A stretch of 64,000 nt of DNA, taken from Aeromicrobium chenweiae (GTDB lineage Bacteria > Actinomycetota > Actinomycetes > Propionibacteriales > Nocardioidaceae). The stretch lies in assembly GCF_003065605.1 (NCBI RefSeq), contig NZ_CP026952.1, forward strand, positions 868,001-932,000, read 5' to 3'. The translations under genes were made by a program, and so were the position numbers. This document shows, piece by piece, positions 53,609 through 61,831 of this stretch. Under the pieces are notes generated by a model. The model saw nothing but the letters and a program-made list of their open reading frames with translations. It searched no databases and was not told the DNA's origin. Every line of letters starts with the position of its first letter. The stretch's first letter is position 1.

Positions 53609-54517
53609 ATGAGTGCAGCCTCCGAGCGCACGACCATCCTCGTCACCGGCGCGGCCGGACCAGCGGGGCGCGCACTCGGCGTCCAGGTGCTGGAGCAGGC
53701 CGACAGGGGTGCGGGTCCGCGCCTGGTGGGCGTCGACCTCGCGCCGACCGACGTGCCCGGGTACGACGCGGTCCTGCCGGTGGTGGGCGCGCTCGATCCG
53801 GCGTACGACCAGGACATGCGCGACCTGGTGGCGCGGCTGCGTCCCGACCTCGTCGTCCCCACCGTCGCCGAGGAGCTGCCCCGGCTCGCCGTCCTCGGCC
53901 TGGCGACGGCGATGGGCGCGGGGCTGGTGCTCTCGGCGCCGGGCCCGGTCGCCGTCGCCGCCGACAAGCTGCTCACCATGTGGGCGCTGGCCGAGCGCGG
54001 AGTCGCGGTGCCGCCGCACGCGACGGTGGCGGAGGTGGGCTCGGCGGCCGACGCCGTGTCCTGGGGCGGCGGGCTCGTCGTGGTGAAGCCGCGGGTGAGC
54101 CGCGGCGGTCGCGGCGTGCACGTCGTCGAGGACGGGGGCGACCCGGTGTGGGACTCGCTCGACGCGACGTGGCTGGTCCAGGGCTATGCGCCGGGCGTCG
54201 AGTACAGCCCGCAGGTCTACCGCTCGCCGCACACCGGCAGGTGCCGGGTCGTGGTGCTGCGCAAGACCGAGCTCAAGCAGGGCCGGGTGGGCAACGCCGC
54301 GGCGGTCGAGCGCCTGCCCGACGGCGCCGAGCCCGACGTGGCCGCGCTGGCCGTTCGCACGGTGGAGGCGCTGGACCTGGTGGGTCCGGTCGACATGGAC
54401 GTGCGGAGGGCAGGCGACGGGACCCCCGTGGTGCTCGAGGTCAACAGCAGGTTCGGCGCGCTGTCCGCCCACGCCCCCGAGGTCCTCGAGGACGTGCTCG
54501 TCGAGTGGTCGGGCTGA
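53609..54517 (+). CDS. ATP-grasp protein, carbamoyl-phosphate synthase large-chain-like
   Basis: 302 aa. N-terminal Rossmann-like domain (TTILVTGAAGPAGRALGVQV), then ATP-grasp: central VVVKPRVSRGGRGVHVVED (lysine and Gly-rich loop), LVQGYAPGVEYSPQVY and the metal-binding DLVGPVDMDVRRAG and VVLEVNSRFGA (Glu and Asn). ATP-grasp enzymes ligate a carboxylate to an amine or thiol through acyl phosphate. It precedes a processive glycosyltransferase by 3 nt and may modify a sugar precursor or polymer with an acyl group (inference). TAGACT (53597-53602) lies 6 nt before ATG 53609: leaderless. Confidence 0.87.
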   Translation: MSAASERTTILVTGAAGPAGRALGVQVLEQADRGAGPRLVGVDLAPTDVPGYDAVLPVVGALDPAYDQDMRDLVARLRPDLVVPTVAEELPRLAVLGLATAMGAGLVLSAPGPVAVAADKLLTMWALAERGVAVPPHATVAEVGSAADAVSWGGGLVVVKPRVSRGGRGVHVVEDGGDPVWDSLDATWLVQGYAPGVEYSPQVYRSPHTGRCRVVVLRKTELKQGRVGNAAAVERLPDGAEPDVAALAVRTVEALDLVGPVDMDVRRAGDGTPVVLEVNSRFGALSAHAPEVLEDVLVEWSG

Positions 54518-54520
54518 TCC

Positions 54521-55798
54521 GTGATCGCCTTCGTGGCGGCACTGGTCCTCGTGCTGCTCGTGCCGCTCGCCGCCGCCGGGATCGTGCGTTTCGGGATGGT
54601 GCCGTTCGCCCTCGTCTTCGAGGCCCGCGCCCGGCGCAGCGGCCCCGGCCCGGCCGGCTACGGCCCGATGTTCACCGAGGCGCCGCGACTGAGCGTGGTG
54701 GTGCCGGCCTTCGAGGAGGCACGCGTCATCGACCAGTGCGTACGCTCCATCGCCCGCAGCGACTATCCGCACCTGGAGATCGTGTGCGTCGACGACGGCT
54801 CCACCGACGACACCTTCGCGCGGATGCAGCAGCTGGCCGCCGACCACCCGGGCGTCGTGCGGGCGCTGCGGCAGGCCAACGCAGGCAAGGGCGCAGCCCT
54901 CAACACCGGGATCGCTGCGGCCGCCGGCGAGGTCCTCGTTCTCGTCGACTCCGACGGTGTCTTCCGCCCCGACACCCTGACGATGCTGCTGCGCGGCTTC
55001 CGCAGCCCGCGCATCGGCGCGGTGTGCGGCAACGACAGGCCGGTGAACCTCGACCGGACGCTCACCCGCCTCCTCTCCCTCATCAGCCACGTCGGCACCG
55101 GGCTGATGCGTCGCGGCCTCGACGTGCTCGGCTGCCTGCCGGTCGTGTCCGGCAACATCGGCGCCTATCGTCGCGACGTGCTCGACCGGGTGGGGCCGCT
55201 GCGCACGGACACGCTGGGGGAGGACCTGGAGCTGACCTGGCGGGTCCACCGGGCGGGCTTCCAGGTGGCGTTCGCGCCGCAGGCCCTGGTGTACGCCGAG
55301 TCGCCCTCCACCCTGCGAGGGCTGTGGCGGCAGCGGGTGCGGTGGGCGCGGGGACTGCTGCAGACCATCGAGATGCACTGGCCGATGGTGGGCAACCCAC
55401 GGTACGGCGCCTTCGGCGTCTACCTGCTCTTCAACCTGGTCACCCAGGTGATCGCGCCCTTCCTGCAGCTGTCGGCCGCGGTGGGCGCGGGCTGGCTCCT
55501 CGCCGTGGACGGCACCGACTGGCTGCCACGGACGTGGTGGGCGTGGGTGCTGCTGCTGGGGGTGCCGACGTCGCTGGCGCTGCTGGCGCTCGCGCTGGCG
55601 CTCGACCGGGCCGTCGACGACCTGCGCCACCTTTGGACGGTCCCGCTGTGGCCGTTGTACTCGACCCTGATGACCTTCGTCGTGCTGGACGCCGTACGGC
55701 TCGAGCTCGGGAACGCGGAGAACCGATGGAACAAGCTGGAGCGGACCGGAACGGTCTCGGTGCGGGGACTGAGCGACGGCGATGGCCGTGGCTCCTGA
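54521..55798 (+). CDS. Processive family 2 glycosyltransferase (PgaC/hyaluronan synthase-like)
   Basis: 425 aa. N-terminal membrane helix, then the GT-A domain: LSVVVPAFEEARVIDQCV, VCVDDGSTDD, DSDGVF (DxD), LGEDLELTWRV and RQRVRWARG (QxxRW). The last two mark processive inverting synthases that polymerise N-acetylglucosamine or glucuronate chains. Three to four C-terminal helices form the pore (LFNLVTQVIAPFLQL, WWAWVLLLGVPTSLALLAL). GTG 54521, 3 nt after the ATP-grasp stop. The next gene begins inside its last 73 nt. Confidence 0.93.
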   Translation: MIAFVAALVLVLLVPLAAAGIVRFGMVPFALVFEARARRSGPGPAGYGPMFTEAPRLSVVVPAFEEARVIDQCVRSIARSDYPHLEIVCVDDGSTDDTFARMQQLAADHPGVVRALRQANAGKGAALNTGIAAAAGEVLVLVDSDGVFRPDTLTMLLRGFRSPRIGAVCGNDRPVNLDRTLTRLLSLISHVGTGLMRRGLDVLGCLPVVSGNIGAYRRDVLDRVGPLRTDTLGEDLELTWRVHRAGFQVAFAPQALVYAESPSTLRGLWRQRVRWARGLLQTIEMHWPMVGNPRYGAFGVYLLFNLVTQVIAPFLQLSAAVGAGWLLAVDGTDWLPRTWWAWVLLLGVPTSLALLALALALDRAVDDLRHLWTVPLWPLYSTLMTFVVLDAVRLELGNAENRWNKLERTGTVSVRGLSDGDGRGS

Positions 55799-56973
55799 TC
55801 GTCGTGGGCATCGTGACCACCTCGTTGGTCGCCGCCTTGGCGATCTCGCGGCCGTGGGAGACGGCCGGACCCGTGGCGTCGGGTGAGGACGCCCCGGTGG
55901 TGCCCCCGATGCGCCCCTCCCAGCTCCCCGACAAGACCCGGTCGGTGAGCGTCGACTTCGCGACCGTCGTCGACCCGGACACCGACTGGTCGAAGGTCGC
56001 TGTCCGGCTCGACGAGGCGGGCGCCAACGCGGTCGAGCTCAACGCCGGGCGGATCGAGTTCACCGCCTTCGACTGGGAGGCCCACCCCGCGGCGGCCGCG
56101 GAGCCCGGCACCGACCACCTGGCCGTGGCGGCCCGGGCCCTCCACCGGGCGGCGGACGGGTCGAACCGCCAGGTCGGCCTGGTCGTCGACACCATGGCAC
56201 CGAACTGGTTGGCGGACCACCCATCCGCCGCCGGGGTCTCCGTCGACGGACGCCGGTCGGTCTACCAGGCCTCGGCCAGCCAGCTCGTCGACGGCGAGGT
56301 CGGCCGACGCCTGGTCGACCTCGTCGGCGCGCTCTGCGAGCGCTACGACCCCGCCCAGATCTCGATCACCGAGCTCTTCCTCAGCGATTACACCTTCGGC
56401 AGCGACGACCGGCGACTCTTCGAGCGGATGACCGGCCGCAGCGACTGGCCGCGCACCAGCGACGGGTCGATCAACGAGGACGCGTCGAGCATCAAGGCGT
56501 GGCGCGCGGCGGTGATCGCCGAGCTGCTCGCGCGGATGCGGGAGCGGATGGACGCCACCCGGGACGGTGCGGGGTCGCGGATCGGCCTCGCGATGGACGT
56601 CCGGATCGACTGGAAGAACCCGGCCCGCGGAAACCTGATCAGCGGCCACGACTACGCCGTCCTGCTCACCCGGGTCGAGCGCCTGATCCTGTGGGCCTAC
56701 CTCTACCGCACCCGTCGCCCGGAGGACCTCGACCGGGTGCTCGACCGGCTGAGGCGGACCGGGCTCGACATGTCGCGGCTGACGGTGTCGGTCGGGCTCT
56801 GGGAGCGACCGCCCAGTCGGCAGGTCGGGCCGATCGGCACGTCGCAGTTCCTCGCCGCGCTGCGGGCCGCGGAGAGCCACGGGATCACCTCGGTCAACGT
56901 GACACCGCTGTCGCTGATGTCGGATCCCTACTGGAAGGCGCTCGCCTCGGTGTGGAACCCCGACGGCGCCTAG
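55726..56973 (+). CDS. Membrane-anchored protein, probable TIM-barrel glycosidase
   Basis: 415 aa. One N-terminal membrane helix at about residues 20-41 (WPWLLIVVGIVTTSLVAALA) leaves the rest outside. The body looks like a TIM barrel: VSVDFATVVDPDTDWSKVAV, ANAVELNAGRIEFTAFDW, VGLVVDTMAPNWLADHP, ISITELFLSDYTFG, GLAMDVRIDWKN, LILWAYLYRT. The order is reminiscent of the C-terminal glycosidase domain of PgaB, but I cannot confirm homology. ATG 55726 has GGAG upstream and overlaps the synthase gene by 73 nt in another frame. Likely trims or binds the polymer made by that synthase (inference). Confidence 0.75.
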   Translation: MEQAGADRNGLGAGTERRRWPWLLIVVGIVTTSLVAALAISRPWETAGPVASGEDAPVVPPMRPSQLPDKTRSVSVDFATVVDPDTDWSKVAVRLDEAGANAVELNAGRIEFTAFDWEAHPAAAAEPGTDHLAVAARALHRAADGSNRQVGLVVDTMAPNWLADHPSAAGVSVDGRRSVYQASASQLVDGEVGRRLVDLVGALCERYDPAQISITELFLSDYTFGSDDRRLFERMTGRSDWPRTSDGSINEDASSIKAWRAAVIAELLARMRERMDATRDGAGSRIGLAMDVRIDWKNPARGNLISGHDYAVLLTRVERLILWAYLYRTRRPEDLDRVLDRLRRTGLDMSRLTVSVGLWERPPSRQVGPIGTSQFLAALRAAESHGITSVNVTPLSLMSDPYWKALASVWNPDGA

Positions 56974-58640
56974 TCCTGGTGGTCGCCGGGGCCCGCGGCG
57001 TCGGGCAGCCGGACGACGACCTCCGTGCCGCGTCCGGGCTCGCTGTCGATCGTGAGCGTGCCTCTGTGCTCCGACACGAGCGCCTGGACGAGCGTGAGGC
57101 CGAGCCCGACGCCCGCGATCCGGCGACGGCGGCTCTCGCGCGAGCGGTAGAAGGGCTCGGTGATGCGGCGCAGCTCGTCCGGTTCGATCCCGGTGCCGTC
57201 GTCGGCGACCCGGATCCGTGCGCCGCGGCTGCCGTCGGGCGCGGGCTCGGCCACCACCTCGACCCGGACCTGCCCGCCGGCGTGGCTGTACTTGACGGCG
57301 TTCGTGAGGAGGTTGTCGACGACCTGGCCGAGCCGCTGCGGGTCCGAGACGAGCGGCACGCGGTCGTCGCCGGACAGCTCCAGCGCCACGGCGGCGGCGT
57401 CCGCGATCGGCCGGACGCTGGCGAGCGCGGCCCGCACGACCTCGACGGCGTCGACCTCCTCGTGGGCCATCTGCTCGCCGGCGGCCAGGCGGGCGCTGAG
57501 GAGCAGGTCGTCGACGAGGCCGCGGAGGCGGCGGGCGTTGCGGGCCAGCACCTCGACGTACTCGCGCTGCTCCGTCGTGAGCCCCGCGGGGTCGAGCCGC
57601 AGCAGGTCGACGTAGCCGAGGATCGAGACCAGCGGGGTGCGCAGCTCGTGGGTGACCAGTCCGATGAACTGCTCCTGCCGCTCCTCCTCCTCCTCGCGCG
57701 CGGTCACGTCGGTCGCGACGACGAGGTAGCCCTCCGGCGAGGCCGGCCCCAGCCCCGAGCCCGGCTCCGACGCAGGCTCCGCCGCGTTGCCCGGTCGGGG
57801 CGTCACGACGTACTCCACGACGCGCGGGGAACCGCCGATCGACCGTCGCCACAGCGAGACGTGCGAGCCGCCGTCGGCCGCCGCCCCGACGAGCCCGGCC
57901 AGCGATGCGCCGTCCTCGCCCATCAGCCGGGTCAGGTCGGTGCCCACCAGGCGGTCGGCGGGAGCCTCGAAGAGTCGCTCGGCGCCACGGCTCGCCGCCA
58001 CCAGGCGGCCGGTCGCGTCGGTCGCCATGATCGCCTGCTCGGACGCGGCGGACATGATGCTGCGCATCAGGTTCTCGGCCGCCGCCAGGCTGCGCTCGTG
58101 CCGGCGGACGGTGGAGATCATCGCGTGGGTGTGGACCATCAGGGCGCAGATCATCAGCGCGGTGACCGCGCCGTGCAGCACGGGGTAGAACCGGTCGTCG
58201 TCGGTGAGGAACACCGGGGCGAAGCAGGCGAGGGTGACGGCGAGGAGTCCCGCGAGGAGCGGGAGGAGGCCGGGGACCAGCGCGAGAGCGATGCCGGGGA
58301 TGAAGAGCAGCACGGCGACCGAGCCGCTTCGGTCCCCGCTGCCGAGGTCGAGCAGGGACACGGCGAGGATCTGGCCGAGGGGGAGCAGCAGCATCCACCC
58401 GCCCGGCAAGCGCGCCGGCCGCGCCAGGATCGCCAGCGCCTGGACCGTGAGGCTCACCGCGACCGCGGCGACGACGAGCGGGTCGCGAGTGGGCAAGGGG
58501 ATCTTGGAGACGATCAGGGCCACCAGGACGACCAGCAGGGTGAACGGCAGGTGGCGCCAGCCCGACGCGTCCGGCGTCGGCCACGCGTCAGCGACCCGGC
58601 GGGTCAGTCCGCGCACGCGCGTGCCGGCCACCGTGGTCAT
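56970..58640 (-). CDS. PAS-domain sensor histidine kinase
   Basis: 556 aa. Six or seven membrane helices in the first 190 residues (LPFTLLVVLVALIVSKI, SVAVLLFIPGIALALVPGLL). A PAS domain at about 190-310 (AIMATDATGRLVAASRGAER). HisKA has His331 in IGLVTHELRTPLVSILGYVD, and the HATPase has LGQVVDNLLTNAVKYSH, VADDGTGI and GVGLGLTLVQAL. Its ATG shares a base with the stop of the REC-PIG-L gene, so the two are coupled and are presumably partners. Its 3' end overlaps that of the convergent glycosidase-like gene by 4 nt. Confidence 0.93.
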   Translation of the reverse strand: MTTVAGTRVRGLTRRVADAWPTPDASGWRHLPFTLLVVLVALIVSKIPLPTRDPLVVAAVAVSLTVQALAILARPARLPGGWMLLLPLGQILAVSLLDLGSGDRSGSVAVLLFIPGIALALVPGLLPLLAGLLAVTLACFAPVFLTDDDRFYPVLHGAVTALMICALMVHTHAMISTVRRHERSLAAAENLMRSIMSAASEQAIMATDATGRLVAASRGAERLFEAPADRLVGTDLTRLMGEDGASLAGLVGAAADGGSHVSLWRRSIGGSPRVVEYVVTPRPGNAAEPASEPGSGLGPASPEGYLVVATDVTAREEEEERQEQFIGLVTHELRTPLVSILGYVDLLRLDPAGLTTEQREYVEVLARNARRLRGLVDDLLLSARLAAGEQMAHEEVDAVEVVRAALASVRPIADAAAVALELSGDDRVPLVSDPQRLGQVVDNLLTNAVKYSHAGGQVRVEVVAEPAPDGSRGARIRVADDGTGIEPDELRRITEPFYRSRESRRRRIAGVGLGLTLVQALVSEHRGTLTIDSEPGRGTEVVVRLPDAAGPGDHQD

Positions 58641-59716
58641 CAGCCGCCGCCGCCGTGCGCGGTGTCCGCCGCGGAGTCGTCCACGGCCTGCGTCGTCCGC
58701 ACCGTGGTCGTGGCGCGCACCGTCTGGGTCACCCGGACGGTCTCGAGCGGCTCGGCCTCCAGGGCTCTGCTGAAGCGGGCCCAGTAGCGCGCGGTCGCGC
58801 GGACCACGTCGGGCTGGATGTAGTCGCGATGCCTCTGCGAGACGAAGGCGGCGAGCATCTCGAGCTTGGTGTCGATGAACCCGTCGACGGTGACGAAGCG
58901 GTTGGGCCGGAAGTCGACGGTGGACGACGGGCTCTGGAAGCACCACAGGTCGGCCACCGACCGCGCGCCGACCTCCACGGCGTCGTGCACGGCGCGGTGG
59001 TCCTGGTGGCGGTCGTGGATGCCGTGGGTGTAGATGCGGTCGGGGTCGACCTCCGCGACGGCCCGCTCGACGGCCCCGATGAGGCCGTCCGCGGGTGACA
59101 TCCGGGTGTCGGCGAAGTCCAGGTGGATCAGCCGGGCACCGACCACGGCGGCCGCGTGCATTGCCTCCTGATGGCGGAGGTCGGTGCTCCCGCCGACCGC
59201 GCCGCCGGACAGGATGAGCGTGGTGAGCTCGTCGCCGGCCGCCGCGTGGGCCGCGAGGGTCGCACCGACCCCGAGCTCGACGTCGTCGGGGTGTGCGCCG
59301 ATCGCCAGCACCCGCAGCCGGGACGGGGCGCGGCGGCTGCGGGCCAGCTGCGCCAGCTCGCGGACCCGCCTGAGCAGGTCCTCGGCCCCGATCGGCTTGG
59401 CGATGAAGTCATCGGCGTCCTCGCGGAGCGCCTCGACAGCGTGGTCGAAGGTCGGGTAGGCGGTGAGGATCAGGATCGCGACGCTCGGGTTGATCGTGCG
59501 GAACTCCGGCAGCGCCTGCAGCCCCGAGCGGCCCGGGAGCCGGATGTCGGCCACGAGCACGTCGTAGCCCTGCCGCCGCATCGCCGCGAGGGCCTCGTCG
59601 GCGGTGCCCGCCAGGTCGACCTCCATCCCGCCGAGTCGCTGGAGAGTGGCACGCATGAAGTTGGCCGCGTCCCGGTCGTCCTCGAGCACGAGCACCCGGA
59701 TCGCGGCCTCGGCCAT
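58640..59716 (-). CDS. Response regulator receiver fused to PIG-L deacetylase
   Basis: 358 aa. Residues 6-120 are a CheY-like receiver: E12/D13 pocket, phospho-acceptor D57 (VADIRLPG), T85 and K107 (FIAKPIG). Residues 134 to about 320 are a PIG-L/LmbE zinc deacetylase: IGAHPDDVELGVG with H142, D144, D145, and the HDRHQDHRAVH motif at 234-244. The tail is Thr/Val-rich. PIG-L enzymes remove acetyl groups from GlcNAc-containing molecules. An enzymatic output under phosphorelay control is rare, and the kinase gene follows directly. GAGGGGG precedes ATG 59716. Cytoplasmic, so its substrate should be a precursor or nucleotide-linked or lipid-linked sugar. Confidence 0.92.
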   Translation of the reverse strand: MAEAAIRVLVLEDDRDAANFMRATLQRLGGMEVDLAGTADEALAAMRRQGYDVLVADIRLPGRSGLQALPEFRTINPSVAILILTAYPTFDHAVEALREDADDFIAKPIGAEDLLRRVRELAQLARSRRAPSRLRVLAIGAHPDDVELGVGATLAAHAAAGDELTTLILSGGAVGGSTDLRHQEAMHAAAVVGARLIHLDFADTRMSPADGLIGAVERAVAEVDPDRIYTHGIHDRHQDHRAVHDAVEVGARSVADLWCFQSPSSTVDFRPNRFVTVDGFIDTKLEMLAAFVSQRHRDYIQPDVVRATARYWARFSRALEAEPLETVRVTQTVRATTTVRTTQAVDDSAADTAHGGGG

Positions 59717-59787
59717 GGTTCCCCCTCGCGGACGACGTACATCCACGGTACGGCTCGGGGGGGCCCCTCGCCCGGCAGGCGAGCGAC

Positions 59788-60864
59788 CTAGGCCTGGTCG
59801 AGGGTGGGGTAGTCGGTGTAGCCCTCGGCGCCGCCACCGTAGAACGTGTCGGGGTTCGGCTCGTTGAGCTCCGCACCGGTGCGCCAGCGGGTCGCCAGGT
59901 CGGGGTTCGCGAGGAACGGCCGGCCGACCGCGACGAGGTCGGCCAGCCCGCCGTCGATGATCTGCTCGACCTGCTCGAGATCGGTCACGTACGCGAACCC
60001 GGTGTTGGCGATGAACGTCCCACCGAAGCGGCTGCGCAGGTCCTGCGTGAGCTCGGCGGTCGGGTCGGCGAGCACGCTGAGGTACGTCAGCCCCATGGGC
60101 GCGAGCCCGTCGACCAGGTGGGTGTACGTCGCCCGGACGTCGGCCGGGTCCTCCTCGACGGCGCCCTGGATGTTGTGGGCGGGGGAGATGCGGATGCCCA
60201 CCCGGTCGGCGCCGATCGCGTCGGCGACGGCAGCGGTGACCTCGAGCGTCAGGCGGGCGCGGTTGTCGGGGGACCCGCCGTACTGGTCGGTGCGCTCGTT
60301 CGAGGACGGCGCGAGGAACTGGTGCAGCAGGTAGCCGTTGGCGGAGTGGATCTCGACGCCGTCGAGACCTGCCTCGACCGCACAGCGCGCCGCGTGGACG
60401 AACTCCTCGACGACGCCGGGGATCTCGTCGGTCTCGAGGGCGCGGGGGACGACGTGGTCGACGGATCCGTCCGCGGTGACCATCCTGCCTGGTGCGGGGA
60501 TCGCGCTCGGGGCGACGGTCTCGAGGCCGTGCTTGTTGTCGGGGTGGGCGATGCGTCCGACGTGCATGAGCTGCACCACGATGCGACCGCCGCGGGCGTG
60601 GACCGCGTCGGCGACGGCGCGCCAGCCCTCGACGTGCTCCGGCGTGTGGATGCCGGGGGTGTCGAGATAGCCCTGGCCGACGGCACTCGGCTGCGTGCCC
60701 TCGGTGATGATGAGGCCGGCGCCCGCCCGCTGGGCGTAGTACGTCACCGCGATGTCGCGCGGCACCTGGTGCTCACCGGCCCGGTTGCGGGTCAGGGGCG
60801 CCATGACGAAGCGCTGCGGAAGGTCCCACGTGCCGACCTTGATGGGCTCGAAGACGTCAGTCAT
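59788..60864 (-). CDS. Old yellow enzyme family alkene reductase
   Basis: 358 aa, NemA-like FMN barrel. FMN site FVMAPLTRNRAGEHQVP. Substrate His/Asn pair in VEIHSANGYLLHQFLAPSSN, followed by ERTDQYGGSPDNRAR. The phosphate-binding region ends with VAVGRPFLANPDL. It reduces activated C=C bonds of enones, maleimides or nitro-esters with NAD(P)H. GGAG (CTGGAG) lies upstream of ATG 60864. Monocistronic, with nothing linking it to the neighbouring kinase genes. Confidence 0.94.
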   Translation of the reverse strand: MTDVFEPIKVGTWDLPQRFVMAPLTRNRAGEHQVPRDIAVTYYAQRAGAGLIITEGTQPSAVGQGYLDTPGIHTPEHVEGWRAVADAVHARGGRIVVQLMHVGRIAHPDNKHGLETVAPSAIPAPGRMVTADGSVDHVVPRALETDEIPGVVEEFVHAARCAVEAGLDGVEIHSANGYLLHQFLAPSSNERTDQYGGSPDNRARLTLEVTAAVADAIGADRVGIRISPAHNIQGAVEEDPADVRATYTHLVDGLAPMGLTYLSVLADPTAELTQDLRSRFGGTFIANTGFAYVTDLEQVEQIIDGGLADLVAVGRPFLANPDLATRWRTGAELNEPNPDTFYGGGAEGYTDYPTLDQA

Positions 60865-61003
60865 GCGTGCTCCAGGAGTTGAGGAAGACGCGATCGATGG
60901 ACACGCGTCACGGTGGTCAACGCCGTCACAGGCGGCACATTCCGGGCGGACCCTGTGGCAAACCGGACACCGTCTCGGGATGCGAGCGACTGTCGTTCGT
61001 GCC

Positions 61004-61831
61004 TCAGGCCTGGTAGCCCTCGCGGTAGGTGGGGTGCTCGGGGACCCACCCGGTGGAGCGGAGCCGGGCGTTGGACAGGCGCCTCCCGTGCCCCAGCGCA
61101 GGATCGGCGGCCGGCGGTTCCGGGACGTCGAGGCCCGTCGCGAGGTGCGCGGCGACGTCGCCCAGCAGCGCCGGCTCGTCGTCCGTGCCGATGTAGAGAC
61201 CGGCGGGCGTCCCGTCGAGGGTCAGCAGGTGCACGGCCGCGCCCGCGGCGTCGTCGCGGTGGATGCGGTTGGTCCAGCGGTTCGGGTCGGTGACCTCGCC
61301 CGCCCGTACCTGTTGGAGGAGCCGCGGCTCGCTGTGGCCGTACAGCCCCGAGAGCCGCAGGACGGTGCCGGTCGGCACGCGGCGGGTGAACACCCGCTCG
61401 GCCTCCAGGAGCATCCGCGCGGGACCGTCGGACGGCAGCGGCGTCGTCGTCTCGTCCAGCGGTGCGTCGGAGGTGGCGTCGCCGTAGACCCCGGTCGAGG
61501 AGATCAGGACGGCACGACGTGGCACCTGCCCCGCGGAGTCCAAGGCGTCCAGTGCGCGGGCCATGCCGTCGACGTACGTCGCGCGGTAGCTCTCCTCGGT
61601 GCGGGGACGTGCCGTGAGCGTCACGACCAGCAGGCCCAGCGCGAGCGGAGGCAGGACCGGGACCTCTCGGCTGAGGTCGGCGGAGACCCCCACCAGGGGT
61701 GGGGGCACCAGGTCGGCGCGCCGTCGGATGGCCACGACGCCGTGCCCGCGGGCCGCGAGTCGCAGGCCGATGTCCGCGCCCAGGTCGCCGCAGCCGACCA
61801 TCAGGACGTCCGGCAGGCTCTCGTCGTCCAT
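61004..61831 (-). CDS. NAD-dependent epimerase/dehydratase-like protein
   Basis: 275 aa. Rossmann opening VLMVGCGDLGADIGLRLAAR (GxGxxG type rather than the GATG of most SDRs), then VLISSTGVYGDATSDAPLDE and LRLSGLYG. That is the layout of YeeZ/SDR-like atypical epimerases that keep the fold without a full YxxxK triad. The ATG shares a base with the stop of the SCO1664 family gene, so it is the last gene of that operon. Function not known. Confidence 0.85.
   Translation of the reverse strand: MDDESLPDVLMVGCGDLGADIGLRLAARGHGVVAIRRRADLVPPPLVGVSADLSREVPVLPPLALGLLVVTLTARPRTEESYRATYVDGMARALDALDSAGQVPRRAVLISSTGVYGDATSDAPLDETTTPLPSDGPARMLLEAERVFTRRVPTGTVLRLSGLYGHSEPRLLQQVRAGEVTDPNRWTNRIHRDDAAGAAVHLLTLDGTPAGLYIGTDDEPALLGDVAAHLATGLDVPEPPAADPALGHGRRLSNARLRSTGWVPEHPTYREGYQA

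Noticed and set aside
53290-55725. Plus-strand frame that stays open into the glycosidase-like gene
   Set aside because: Only the part from ATG 55726 has real protein character; upstream it is a frame shadow of the ACT, ATP-grasp and GT2 genes.
55420-58584. Minus-strand frame of about 1050 codons across the glycosidase and kinase genes
   Set aside because: Low-complexity Arg/Gly/Pro text, antisense to one gene and out of frame with the other; no motif.
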